44,966 bases of DNA from Marisediminitalea alba (GTDB taxonomy: Bacteria > Pseudomonadota > Gammaproteobacteria > Enterobacterales > Alteromonadaceae), in assembly GCF_002993365.1 (NCBI RefSeq), contig NZ_PVNP01000080.1:1-44966 (forward strand), written 5' to 3'. Shown one piece after another: positions 36,250-44,943 of this stretch. Each line of letters opens with the position of its first letter. Within the stretch, counting starts at the first letter, position 1. Below the pieces are notes generated by a model. The model was not told the DNA's origin. It did not search any database and saw nothing but the letters and a program-made list of their open reading frames with translations. Made by a program: the position numbers and the translations under genes.

Positions 36250-37569
36250 ATGCGAATACTTATTCACGTGGGGCCAGGAAAAACCGGTTCATCAGCTATA
36301 CAACAATCGTTATTAAGACGGGCTCCGGAATTACTCCGGCATGGGATCTACTACCCCCCCCACATTTTGGATAAGAACGGTGTGAGTTCAGGTAATGTAG
36401 ATGCCGTATTTAGTACGGATGCGTCAGGATCTCTTATATTCAGTCACGAAAAAGCCTCGGGTTTACTGGAGCAAGCAAAGCATAAAGGAGCTAATACATT
36501 ATTGTTATCCTCCGAGGCATTTATTGCTCGATTCGAGCCAATATTAGCGTTTTTTGAATGCGTAAAAGTCATTTTCTATTTAAGAAATCCAATGGAGTGT
36601 GCTGAGTCTCTCTATAATCAGTCAGTCAAGCGACATTTCAATTGCTCCAAAATCACCGCTCCATCTGAAGTATCATTCTCTCGCCTTTACAAACTTAGAG
36701 ATACGATAAAAGGAAAACCTGGGAGTGCATTAACGGTACGTTTGTTTGGAAACCAGTTTTTTAAAGGTGGAAGCATCGTAAACGATTTTCTGTCGGTTAT
36801 TGCTCCTGAGTTATCACCTGAGGCCTCTGACAAGGTGGTTAATCCATCATATTCGTTTTCTGCATTGGAATTTAAACGTTGGTTTAACCTGGTACCAATC
36901 AATGTTTTGCACTATCAACTGGATGATTTTCTTCAACGATATAGCAAGACAACTAAAAAATTCTCGTTATACAGCATCCCGCAATACGAAGAGTTTAAAA
37001 CATTAACAATAGCGGCTTTAGCAGAACTGTTTAAGAATATTCAAGTTGAGAGTGGCGAAGCTTTTTTACAAAATGTAAAGCAATCAGAGCAAGCAGAAAC
37101 CTTTAAACAACAATTGAGTGAAGCTCAGGCAATTCAGCTTCTAGAAACAGTTAATAAGTATGACAAGCAACTGTTCGTAAAATTGGAGCAGGTAGTTACC
37201 AGCAATGCACACCCACAACTCAGAGAAAGTGAGGTTGGAAAGGCATTTAATTACTTTTCTCCAAAAAGCAGTGCAATTCCGCGTGCGTGGCGTTTAATGT
37301 TTCGGAATAAACGCTCTGTGGCTGACAGGTTTAACAGACTACCTGATCAAAGCTTATCTGATGAGCAAATCAAGGGCTTCAGGAGGAGACTAAAACTGAC
37401 GGCCAGGCTTGATAATGGGCTATTTTTGAGAGAGTTAGCGCTATTTCATGAGCAGATAGGCAACTTGGAAATGGCCTATTATTTTATGAGGGAGGCCAGA
37501 AGATACAGGCCTAATGGCAAACTTATTCTTAGTAAATTGAGAGAATTTGCTGATCAGCTTTATGGGTAA
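36250..37569 (+). CDS. Sulfotransferase-like P-loop protein with shared C-terminal module
   Basis: The 439-residue protein begins with a PAPS-binding P-loop (HVGPGKTGSSAIQ, residues 6-18). It has the second nucleotide motif VIFYLRNPMECAESLYNQ near 108-124 (R112 and a following Ser), as in bacterial carbohydrate sulfotransferases. The middle part (230-350) is helical and specific to this protein. Residues 389-439 form the module shared with its neighbours (LRELALFHEQ ... RRYRPNGKLILSKL). It likely sulfates a sugar of the polymer built by this cluster. It starts seven bases after the previous gene, with only a weak ribosome-binding site. Confidence 0.7.
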   Translation: MRILIHVGPGKTGSSAIQQSLLRRAPELLRHGIYYPPHILDKNGVSSGNVDAVFSTDASGSLIFSHEKASGLLEQAKHKGANTLLLSSEAFIARFEPILAFFECVKVIFYLRNPMECAESLYNQSVKRHFNCSKITAPSEVSFSRLYKLRDTIKGKPGSALTVRLFGNQFFKGGSIVNDFLSVIAPELSPEASDKVVNPSYSFSALEFKRWFNLVPINVLHYQLDDFLQRYSKTTKKFSLYSIPQYEEFKTLTIAALAELFKNIQVESGEAFLQNVKQSEQAETFKQQLSEAQAIQLLETVNKYDKQLFVKLEQVVTSNAHPQLRESEVGKAFNYFSPKSSAIPRAWRLMFRNKRSVADRFNRLPDQSLSDEQIKGFRRRLKLTARLDNGLFLRELALFHEQIGNLEMAYYFMREARRYRPNGKLILSKLREFADQLYG

Positions 37570-37681
37570 AGAGAGCAATTGATGTTTAAACCCAAAACTC
37601 AATTTATGTGATAATATTTGCCAACTCTGGAAGCTATATAAAGTTATAAAGCTTTTATATTCATATTCAACGGTGTAGATT

Positions 37682-38686
37682 TTGTTTAAGAAGAAAAAAG
37701 CTGATCTTATTGTTAGTCTTACTACCTACGGGCAGCGCACACAAACTGTTCATCATACGATTAGGTCGTTACTCAACCAAAGCTTACTGCCCAAGAAAAT
37801 CGTCCTTTGGCTGGACGAAAACGAGTTTGCATCAGCTACCGTACCAGCATCGCTCAAAGCAATATCAAGCGCTTCTTTTGAAATACGCTTTTGTCCTAAC
37901 TTAAGAAGTTACAAAAAGCTAGTTCCTGCGTTAAGGCTATTTCCAAATGAAACCATCATCACGGTTGACGACGATTTTGAATACCCAGTGGGTTTAATCG
38001 AGGAGCTCTACAATTACTCCATTCAATACCCAGATCATGTGATTGCTGCAAGAGGGCGGATTATAAATCGTCAAGAGTGCACCGTGGCGCCTTATCCATC
38101 CTGGCAGTTTATATCCCAACCCCATGCCATATCTGGGGCGCATTGCTTAATACCTATTGGCTATGGGGGCGTATTGTACCCACCGGGTTGTTTTCACCAA
38201 GAAGTTACTAACGAAAGCGCATTTATGAGTATTGCTCCCCATGCAGATGACTTGTGGTTTAAGGCGATGACGTGGCTAAAGAATACGCCGGTTGTGGTGC
38301 TGCCCATAGCCACATCTATGCAAATGAAAACTATAGAGGGTACTCAGGAATCGGCATTATACCTTACACATAATGCTGGCGACGCAAATACCGACCAAAT
38401 GAAGGCGTTACTGCAGCGATTTCCTGAGCTAAGCACCAAGCTAACTAGTGTAGACTTTTACAACTGCAAAACAGATATCCAATTTTTGTTGCAGCAGCAA
38501 CAGCTAGTCATGCTTGGTAAAGAGGCTAAGGAAAAAGTGACTGAGATTAGAAATGCTGCACTATTTCTCGAAAATCAGCAGCTTGGTCTAGCGTATCAGC
38601 TTATGACCCTTGCGAGTAAATTAAAGCCTGAAGGTACCTTTATAAAAGATAAATTAGCTGCTTGGCAGAGTAAGCTAAAAAAGTAA
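37682..38686 (+). CDS. GT-A glycosyltransferase-like protein with shared C-terminal module
   Basis: The 334-residue protein starts at TTG 37682; an in-frame stop at 37676 rules out a longer form. The GT-A fold begins ADLIVSLTTYGQRT and has the metal motif D96-D97-D98 in ITVDDDFEYP. GYGGVLYPPGCF and APHADDLWFKAMTW are typical of a small LPS-associated glycosyltransferase family. Residues 285-334 carry the shared module (IRNAALFLEN ... LKPEGTFIKDKL). A 112-bp AT-rich gap precedes it, so it may also have its own promoter. The sugar substrate is unknown. Confidence 0.72.
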   Translation: MFKKKKADLIVSLTTYGQRTQTVHHTIRSLLNQSLLPKKIVLWLDENEFASATVPASLKAISSASFEIRFCPNLRSYKKLVPALRLFPNETIITVDDDFEYPVGLIEELYNYSIQYPDHVIAARGRIINRQECTVAPYPSWQFISQPHAISGAHCLIPIGYGGVLYPPGCFHQEVTNESAFMSIAPHADDLWFKAMTWLKNTPVVVLPIATSMQMKTIEGTQESALYLTHNAGDANTDQMKALLQRFPELSTKLTSVDFYNCKTDIQFLLQQQQLVMLGKEAKEKVTEIRNAALFLENQQLGLAYQLMTLASKLKPEGTFIKDKLAAWQSKLKK

Positions 38687-38705
38687 CCAAATAGCGGAAT
38701 TTTTT

Positions 38706-39428
38706 ATGTCTCAAGTTAAAATAGCGATGATGGGATGCTTCAGAAGCGGTACAAATTTCGCGAAAACCCTACTAGAGCAAAACTATAATTGTGAAGTTAA
38801 AAATAATGTATTTGGCTGGAAGCATGGCTTACTACCGATAATTTCTGCTGATTCAAATGCACAATATCGTTTTGATTACGAAAAAGCATTTTTTATCACT
38901 AAAAACCCGTTTTCATTTTTATCTTCACTGTTTAAGTACCATTTAACCGTGCAACGTAATCTGATAGCGCCAACGGAATTTAAGCAATTCCTTCGCAGCA
39001 AAATTATTGTGTTTGATCAAGGCCAACCTAACTCGCCGCAATTGCGATTTGCTAACCCTATCGACTTTTGGACTATGTTGAATTGGAACTACTGGTCACA
39101 TAATGATTTTGTACATATTCGTTATGAGTGGTTAGTCGACAATCCAGAGATTATTACAGATCGCGCAGCTACTAAGATGGGGCTAACCCCTAAGCCGGGA
39201 GAGTTTTTAGTACCAAATAGAGAAGTGAAACGCATCAATGATGCGGAAAAGATAACAACTTTTGATGAATACCAAACGAATCAGAGTTTTAATAAAGGTC
39301 GTTACACTCAACATGAATACATGAATGAATATGATGCCAGTGATATTCGTTATGTAAAAGAGCAGCTAGACTGGCAACTGATTGAGCATTTAGGCTATAC
39401 GGAACTGCTTGATGAGTTAACTAATTAA
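38706..39428 (+). CDS. Sulfotransferase-like protein
   Basis: The 240-residue protein has the P-loop MGCFRSGTNFAKTLLE at residues 9-24 and the second motif FFITKNPFSFLSSLFKYH, as in sulfotransferases. It is short and lacks the C-terminal module of the four preceding proteins. It ends the plus-strand glycan series; the next genes converge on it. No intrinsic terminator is visible in the 81-bp convergent gap. It probably sulfates a glycan, but a protein or lipid acceptor cannot be excluded. Confidence 0.7.
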   Translation: MSQVKIAMMGCFRSGTNFAKTLLEQNYNCEVKNNVFGWKHGLLPIISADSNAQYRFDYEKAFFITKNPFSFLSSLFKYHLTVQRNLIAPTEFKQFLRSKIIVFDQGQPNSPQLRFANPIDFWTMLNWNYWSHNDFVHIRYEWLVDNPEIITDRAATKMGLTPKPGEFLVPNREVKRINDAEKITTFDEYQTNQSFNKGRYTQHEYMNEYDASDIRYVKEQLDWQLIEHLGYTELLDELTN

Positions 39429-39509
39429 ATATTCCCAAAATGTCACTTGCCATCAACTTCCTTTAACACCGACGCTCACAAGCATATACATAAATTGGCA
39501 GTTTTTTAT

Positions 39510-41108
39510 TTACTCAAGTTCGAGTAGGTCAGCTACGGTAGCTTTAGCCAAATTGTTATCTAATAGATACCTCAAGACATTATGCTCGGTAGAATCGATT
39601 GGGTGAAGTTTTACGTTGACCGAAGTTTTTTCGAATTCGGTAGCATGCTTGTGATCAACTAGATGATTTGCGGAATAAAGAATATGAGCGGCGTTAAATA
39701 GAACAGGCTTACTTTTGATAAAATTAGCAAAATCTAACCTTTCTTTCGGAAACCCTTGTGTGAGCCTCCTTATTACCGCCTTTCCTCTATTTTCAAACTC
39801 TGAGAACACTGATATTGGCGGAGAAAATGCAACAACGGCTTGAGCTTTCCAAATTTGAGCGTATTGAAACCCGGCGAGACCGCCAGCAGATGTTGTAAGC
39901 ACATTTATACAGGGCTTTGCTATGTTTAACTCTTTAGATAACACAGTATTGATGTATTCACCGGCCTCTTCAAAACTTGAAGTGTTGCCAAAACCATTTA
40001 GATGTAACTTTCTTTCAGTATCTTTGATATAGATTCGATGACAAGTAAACTGCGACAGCAACTGGTCTAACGCTGCATCTGTCAAACCGAAGTAAGAACC
40101 ATTAATACCAGAAAAGCAGATTATCACATTATTTGTTCGGTATTCAGATTCATATACCGAAACAGTTTCATTTGATATCTTAGGTTCAGAACTTTGACCA
40201 CCTTCTAGCTCTTTTAACATGTTAAGTAGTACGCGTTTTTCGTCAGGCTCTATGTTTTCCTCAATCAACACTTGATGTGCGGAAGTCCAGTCTGATTTTT
40301 CAATTAGCCGCATTACTTTATTACGGGGTGGCAACGCTTTGAACTGTTGAGCAGTTAACGCTATACCCATTCTTCGCTTTATGTTTGGCTTGATGAAGCT
40401 TAATTCTATCGTTTCAGGGTATTCGTTTTTTAGTTGAATCAATTGGGGGCGAGGAATATTTGCTAAAGCAGCGTTGAGAATAGAAACAGCCGCCGTGGAC
40501 AGGCTCTGCGAGCCGTTCAGAACTATAAGCGCTGCGGCTATATGAAAAAAGCTTTGTTCTCCGGTTATTGTTGCTATATGCAGTACTTCATCTAGCGATA
40601 TTTCAACGTTAGGTTCATCTTCAGCAAGTTTAATTCGTTTTATAAGTTTTGATGTGTTGAGCAATCGAATTCCGTATTCTATCCCGTTTAATACTGCCCT
40701 CTTCGGTATATTTTTATCTGTATAGTACTCCAATGTGGCTTCATTAAAATGTAGTGCAGATAGCCAGTTAGACTGAAGGACAGCTAGATTTTCGTTTTGA
40801 GCTAATTTGACTAGGGTAGGGGCGGAATCGTTGTTAGATAACTTTCTTAAAATATTGGTTAAAGACGTTTCATTTTTTGTTTTGAAGTAAAAATGTGCAG
40901 CTATATTTTGAGTCTGCCAATCATCTAGGGGGTGGTTTGCTAAAAGCAACTCTGCTTCGTGAACCGCTTTAACTTGCTCGTAGCTCTTTAGGAGAAGGCG
41001 AGTATATTCAGGACTATATAGGGTACCGTCAGGTAGTGCCCTTATTGCTTCGATAACCTCCCAATAGAGTTTGTCTTCATACTTAGATTTAAGTGATTCC
41101 AACAACAC
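39510..41108 (-). CDS. Alpha/beta-hydrolase-like protein with helical-repeat N-terminus
   Basis: GTG 41108, nine bases after AAGGA, gives 532 residues. Residues 1-310 are helical with TPR-like pairs (LLLKSYEQVKAVHEAELLLA, AALIVLNGSQSL). Residues about 330-532 look like an alpha/beta hydrolase: strand VIICFSGING, nucleophile elbow TTSAGG with Ser407, a candidate Asp485 (HLVD) and His509 (STEHN). It could be an acyl- or acetyl-esterase, or a transferase acting on the glycan. It is the last gene of the minus-strand series. No signal peptide is seen, so it is probably cytoplasmic. Confidence 0.65.
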   Translation of the reverse strand: MLLESLKSKYEDKLYWEVIEAIRALPDGTLYSPEYTRLLLKSYEQVKAVHEAELLLANHPLDDWQTQNIAAHFYFKTKNETSLTNILRKLSNNDSAPTLVKLAQNENLAVLQSNWLSALHFNEATLEYYTDKNIPKRAVLNGIEYGIRLLNTSKLIKRIKLAEDEPNVEISLDEVLHIATITGEQSFFHIAAALIVLNGSQSLSTAAVSILNAALANIPRPQLIQLKNEYPETIELSFIKPNIKRRMGIALTAQQFKALPPRNKVMRLIEKSDWTSAHQVLIEENIEPDEKRVLLNMLKELEGGQSSEPKISNETVSVYESEYRTNNVIICFSGINGSYFGLTDAALDQLLSQFTCHRIYIKDTERKLHLNGFGNTSSFEEAGEYINTVLSKELNIAKPCINVLTTSAGGLAGFQYAQIWKAQAVVAFSPPISVFSEFENRGKAVIRRLTQGFPKERLDFANFIKSKPVLFNAAHILYSANHLVDHKHATEFEKTSVNVKLHPIDSTEHNVLRYLLDNNLAKATVADLLELE

Positions 41109-41147
41109 GTTAGACAGTCCTTCTATTCAACTTTGCTTCAAAGTTCA

Positions 41148-42146
41148 TCATTGACCATACTCGTGGATGAACAGCTTAGCCCAAAAATCCCACACATTTA
41201 GCCACGTCTTAAATTCTTGACTCCTGATTCTCGGGACTCTTTTAAGATAAGTTGCAAGAGAAGGTGCATAGGCTTTACATTGAGAGCAATCTATATTGGG
41301 CATACAGCACTTTCCATCAGACTGTTTCATGCTAACAGTATAGTGTCTGTCGTCTGGTGTTAATCTGTTACCGCAATTAATGGCGATACCATTTACATCC
41401 AATTTATAAAGGGGAAGGGGAGAAAAAAGCCATTCATGATAATCCCAATTGTAAACTATGGTTTCGGGGAAAAGTTTTTCTGCATTAGCAATGGCCTTCG
41501 TAATTTCCATTCGATTTTCATCAGTGATAATCAAGTTTCGGTTACTTGTGCTAAACCTGAGGTAATCTGATTTTATAGCCCACGTATTTTCATTATTAAT
41601 ACCATTCAGGTACTCAACAGATGGGGAAAACATACTAAACGTAAGTGGAACATTGTGTTCTGCGCATAGCTTTGCGACTTCTAATATTTCATTAATATTA
41701 AGCGCATTAATAGTCATCACGAACAGCGCCCTAGGGTCGCTTTGATAATTCGATAATGCCCGCAAGTTTAAGTCTTTACCCCGGTATTCTTGGCTACCTT
41801 CAGCGCCCCAAATAGAGATGTGAATTTTGTAATTAATGCTTGAGTCAATTTTTTTTGTGCCATTAGTAAAAATAGCACCTCGCTGAATATACGATTCTGC
41901 AGCTTTTATTCGATCTTGAACAAGTGAAGGCTCTGCGCCAGCCAAATAAGCGAAATTTACCCCCCGTTCGGCTTCTGATTTAAAAAACTCATGCCATTTT
42001 TCTTTTGGATCTTCTTCAGTATGTTTTTTATAATCATCACCCGAGAAGTATAAGCAACCCTCGCAACGCAGGTTACATAAGCTTGTAATGTCGTAATTAC
42101 TGGCTTTTACGGTACCAATCCTGCGCTTTAATTCAGTATAATTCAC
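41148..42146 (-). CDS. Radical SAM protein with SPASM-like C-terminal cysteines
   Basis: GTG 42146 gives 332 residues. The cluster motif C24-x3-C28-x2-C31 (CNLRCEGC) binds the SAM-cleaving 4Fe-4S cluster, and the barrel includes YLAGAEPSL and IFTNGTKKI. Cysteines at 258, 280, 281, 287 and 290 suggest an auxiliary cluster domain of SPASM or twitch type. Such enzymes modify peptides, sugars or other small molecules. Here it stands between a sulfotransferase and a hydrolase with 21- and 39-bp gaps, so a sugar substrate is likelier than a peptide. The nearest peptide precursor, at 30384-30563, is 10.6 kb away. The reaction is unknown. Confidence 0.75.
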   Translation of the reverse strand: MNYTELKRRIGTVKASNYDITSLCNLRCEGCLYFSGDDYKKHTEEDPKEKWHEFFKSEAERGVNFAYLAGAEPSLVQDRIKAAESYIQRGAIFTNGTKKIDSSINYKIHISIWGAEGSQEYRGKDLNLRALSNYQSDPRALFVMTINALNINEILEVAKLCAEHNVPLTFSMFSPSVEYLNGINNENTWAIKSDYLRFSTSNRNLIITDENRMEITKAIANAEKLFPETIVYNWDYHEWLFSPLPLYKLDVNGIAINCGNRLTPDDRHYTVSMKQSDGKCCMPNIDCSQCKAYAPSLATYLKRVPRIRSQEFKTWLNVWDFWAKLFIHEYGQ

Positions 42147-42167
42147 TTATCAACACTCAGTTGGTAT

Positions 42168-43172
42168 CTAATCATTCAGAGTTTCAATCTTTTTTATCCA
42201 TTGTTCAACTTCTTTTTCGTCTAAAAGTGGGCGATTGCAGTCGCGTTTATACTCATGAATATCACTGAAAAAAGCTGAGTTTTCGTCTAAAAAACCATTC
42301 TTTAATTGTAAATTTGACTGGATAAAGTTATCCATATAAGCATCTATATCATCCTTCGATGGTAGCGTTGGCAAGCCCGTGGGCAGAATTCTCCGTAAAC
42401 GTTTTCTCAACGCAACTTGGGATGATGTTTCAATTCCAGTTCGCTTAGCTTGTACGTTGAGCATTCTGATAATTTCTTGACTGTATGCTGACATTCCGGG
42501 GTTGGCTTTAAGAGGTGAGTAACTTTTTGGCGTAAAGTTTAAATAGTCCATGTAAGGCAGTAAGATGTCTTTGTAGTCCTCAAATGCAAAAACAGTAAGC
42601 TTATGCTCCCCCAAAGCGGTAGCCCATTCCTTTAACTTATGATAATAATTCAGGCCGTGAACGCCCCCCATATCATTTACTAAAATGTTTTTATTTGCTG
42701 TTCCATGCGCAGTAAGTCTTGTATTGTAAGAACTTATTGCCCATCTATCCTGTCGCCTTAAAATTACCAATGCGTTAATATCATCTGAGAAAAGCGAGAG
42801 CAAGTGAACTACTTTTTGCATAGCCTTCGCATCTCTGGGAAATAATCCCTCATGACTTAAGATAACAGTGTGAGCGTCGCTCTCGTTTATCTCTCTCAAT
42901 AGCTTTGTCTCAAAATAAGAATCGAAATCATTATATTCAAAGTCTGAAAGCTGATGGTGTTTTCGGTAATTTTCTAATGACCTGGCCAAACCTGCATACG
43001 CTGTTATTCCCTGATCTTCCACGTTAACTTTAGATGCACTAGGTACTAAGTAACCCGCTTCAGCTAGTTCTTGCTTGTAAATCTTTAAAAAATTTTGAAT
43101 TGTAGTAGAACCGCACTTGGTATGGCCCAAGTGAATAAGCACTTTCTTTTTAGGTTTGTTTGTATGATTCAT
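42168..43172 (-). CDS. Sulfotransferase-like P-loop protein
   Basis: The 334-residue protein begins with the P-loop HLGHTKCGSTTIQNFL (14-29), has LSHEGLFPRD near 105-114 and the second nucleotide motif LVILRRQDRWAISSYNTRL near 134-152. This fits the bacterial sulfotransferase-like families, and it resembles the protein encoded at 36250-37569 in its first 150 residues, but without that protein's C-terminal module. It heads the minus-strand operon sulfotransferase - radical SAM - hydrolase. Its promoter should lie in the 269-bp gap to the divergent pseudogene. Confidence 0.7.
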   Translation of the reverse strand: MNHTNKPKKKVLIHLGHTKCGSTTIQNFLKIYKQELAEAGYLVPSASKVNVEDQGITAYAGLARSLENYRKHHQLSDFEYNDFDSYFETKLLREINESDAHTVILSHEGLFPRDAKAMQKVVHLLSLFSDDINALVILRRQDRWAISSYNTRLTAHGTANKNILVNDMGGVHGLNYYHKLKEWATALGEHKLTVFAFEDYKDILLPYMDYLNFTPKSYSPLKANPGMSAYSQEIIRMLNVQAKRTGIETSSQVALRKRLRRILPTGLPTLPSKDDIDAYMDNFIQSNLQLKNGFLDENSAFFSDIHEYKRDCNRPLLDEKEVEQWIKKIETLND

Positions 43173-43441
43173 GTGAACACAATCTCTTGATAAAACGAAT
43201 CGCTGAAATTGACCTCAACACCTTCGCTAAGTTTAAATGCTTGCAGTAAGCAAATGCTTAAGAGTTTAGAGTTCTGAAAAAACATTGCCAAGTTTGGTAA
43301 CGAAAATTTGAATATTTTTAGCCTGGTAGGCGAATGTCTATCTTGTAATTACTTCATAAGTGTAGCATCGTTTCTCACGTACAGACCTACACGCCCTTTA
43401 ACTAACTTTTATTGCGGTAAAGGTTTGAAAAATTGCAACTT

Positions 43442-43714
43442 ATGGGTAGCACTCGCTTGAATAAAAAACTGTTTTTAGTTACCGGCGTTCCTCGCTCAGG
43501 GACAACTTTTTTCACTCATGTTCTAAATGAAAACCCCGAAATATTGTGTGGGATGGAAAGGTTTCATGGCCCACAGTTGTCACCAAGTCGTCTGACAATA
43601 GAAGGTTTTAAGGAATACGATCTAGAGCGCGCAAGTGCGCAAAATCACCTGTCAATTGTTGCTAAAAAAGCATCTGAGAAACTAAAAGCGATAGGTGATA
43701 AGTGTCCTAGATCC
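43442..43714 (+). pseudogene. Sulfotransferase-like gene truncated by an ISAs1-family element
   Basis: ATG 43442 opens a frame with the P-loop VTGVPRSGTTFFTHVLNENP (residues 13-32) and GDKCPR just before the break, where sulfotransferases usually read GDKxPRY. The last eight codons of the frame (to a TAA at 43741) come from the insertion element, so only 91 native residues remain. The 3' part, if still present, lies beyond the window. Loss of the rest of the domain should abolish activity. The glycan island therefore probably continued to the right before the insertion. Confidence 0.8.
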
Positions 43715-43741
43715 CAGGGTGAGATCGTGAATATTTATTAA
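43715..43741 (+). repeat. Left inverted repeat of the ISAs1-family element
   Basis: It begins CAGGGTGAGATCGTGAATAT. The first five bases and most of positions 14-27 agree with the right repeat; the middle has diverged. The border is supported by the break in the sulfotransferase frame. Confidence 0.55.
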
Positions 43742-43821
43742 CCAGTTGGAGGAAACTAAACGATCAGTTTGACGATCCGGTTTAGTCGTGATCTTATACT
43801 CTCTTTTTGGGGAGTAAAACC

Positions 43822-44943
43822 ATGTATATCGAAGCCTTCACCACCCACTTTGGGGAATTATCTGACACGCGTCAATCAGCAAAAGTGACCTATCCACTTG
43901 AGGATATTTTGTTTATCACCTTATGTGGTGTCGTCGCTGGAGCCGAAGGGTGGAGCGATATCCGGGACTATGCCGACGGTCATATTGGCTGGTTCCAGCA
44001 ACATGGTTACTTGCGCGATGGCGTCCCCGTTGATGACACTATTGCCCGTACCATTTCGCGTCTCGACCCAGAGCAGTTTAGAGCTTGCTTTATCAACTGG
44101 ATGCAGGCTGTACATGAAAGCACCGAAGGACAATTGATTGCGATTGACGGTAAAACGCTGCGAAGCTCCTACCAGCGCGGTGACCGCCAATCAACGATAC
44201 ACATGGTCAACGCGTTTGCCTGCACCAATAAAGTCGTTTTAGGTCAGGTTAAAACCTCAGAGAAGTCGAACGAAATTACAGCAATCCCTGAGCTTATTCA
44301 GTTACTTGATGTTCAGGACACCTTGGTATCAATTGATGCTATGGGCTGCCAGACCAGCATCGCAGAGCAAATAGTCGAGCAAGGTGGTGATTACCTGTTC
44401 ACACTCAAAAGCAATCAGGGCAAGCTCTGTAAAGCAGTCGAGGATGCGTTTACTGAGACACGGGAAGCACCACTTGGTGGCTTAACCTTCGAGCAAAAGC
44501 GGGGTCGCATAGAAGCCCGGACATACCATGTGTTAAGTGCTGATGAGGTGAGCAAAGCGTTCCCGCAATGGCCTGAGTTAAAGACGCTTGGCATGAGCAT
44601 GAGCTTCCGCCAACAACAAGGCAAAGCACCTGAACTGACGTATCGCTACCATATCAGCTCCGCACCATTAAGTGAGAAGCAACTAGCCGAAGCAGTACGT
44701 TCCCACTGGGCTGTAGAGAACAGCTTACATTGGGTACTGGATGTCAGCATGGGTGAAGACGACTGCCAGATACACCAGAATCACGGTGCCGAAAACTGGT
44801 CGATGCTACGCCATTTAGCGCTAAACATGTTGCGGGCAGAGTCATCAAAAGGCAGCATACCCGCCAAGCAAAAACGGGCTTGGATGAAAGCCAGCTATCT
44901 GGAAGCTGTGCTAACTGCGGGTTTTAGTGGCATGATTAATTAG
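43822..44943 (+). CDS. ISAs1-family transposase
   Basis: ATG 43822 after GGGGAG gives 373 residues. The N-terminal DDE_Tnp_1-associated domain (FGELSDTRQSAKVTYPLEDI) and the core motifs AIDGKTLRSS, SIDAMGCQ and SHWAVENSLHWVLDV followed by MGEDD are those of the ISAs1 family; the acidic residues there form the DDE triad. No frameshift or stop interrupts it, so it may be active. Its stop lies 23 bp before the element's right end. Confidence 0.95.
   Translation: MYIEAFTTHFGELSDTRQSAKVTYPLEDILFITLCGVVAGAEGWSDIRDYADGHIGWFQQHGYLRDGVPVDDTIARTISRLDPEQFRACFINWMQAVHESTEGQLIAIDGKTLRSSYQRGDRQSTIHMVNAFACTNKVVLGQVKTSEKSNEITAIPELIQLLDVQDTLVSIDAMGCQTSIAEQIVEQGGDYLFTLKSNQGKLCKAVEDAFTETREAPLGGLTFEQKRGRIEARTYHVLSADEVSKAFPQWPELKTLGMSMSFRQQQGKAPELTYRYHISSAPLSEKQLAEAVRSHWAVENSLHWVLDVSMGEDDCQIHQNHGAENWSMLRHLALNMLRAESSKGSIPAKQKRAWMKASYLEAVLTAGFSGMIN

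Noticed and set aside
41148..42146. Radical SAM protein as maturase of the bacteriocin-like peptide
   Set aside because: The genes are more than 10 kb apart, in separate operons, and the peptide lacks Cys or other typical maturation targets.
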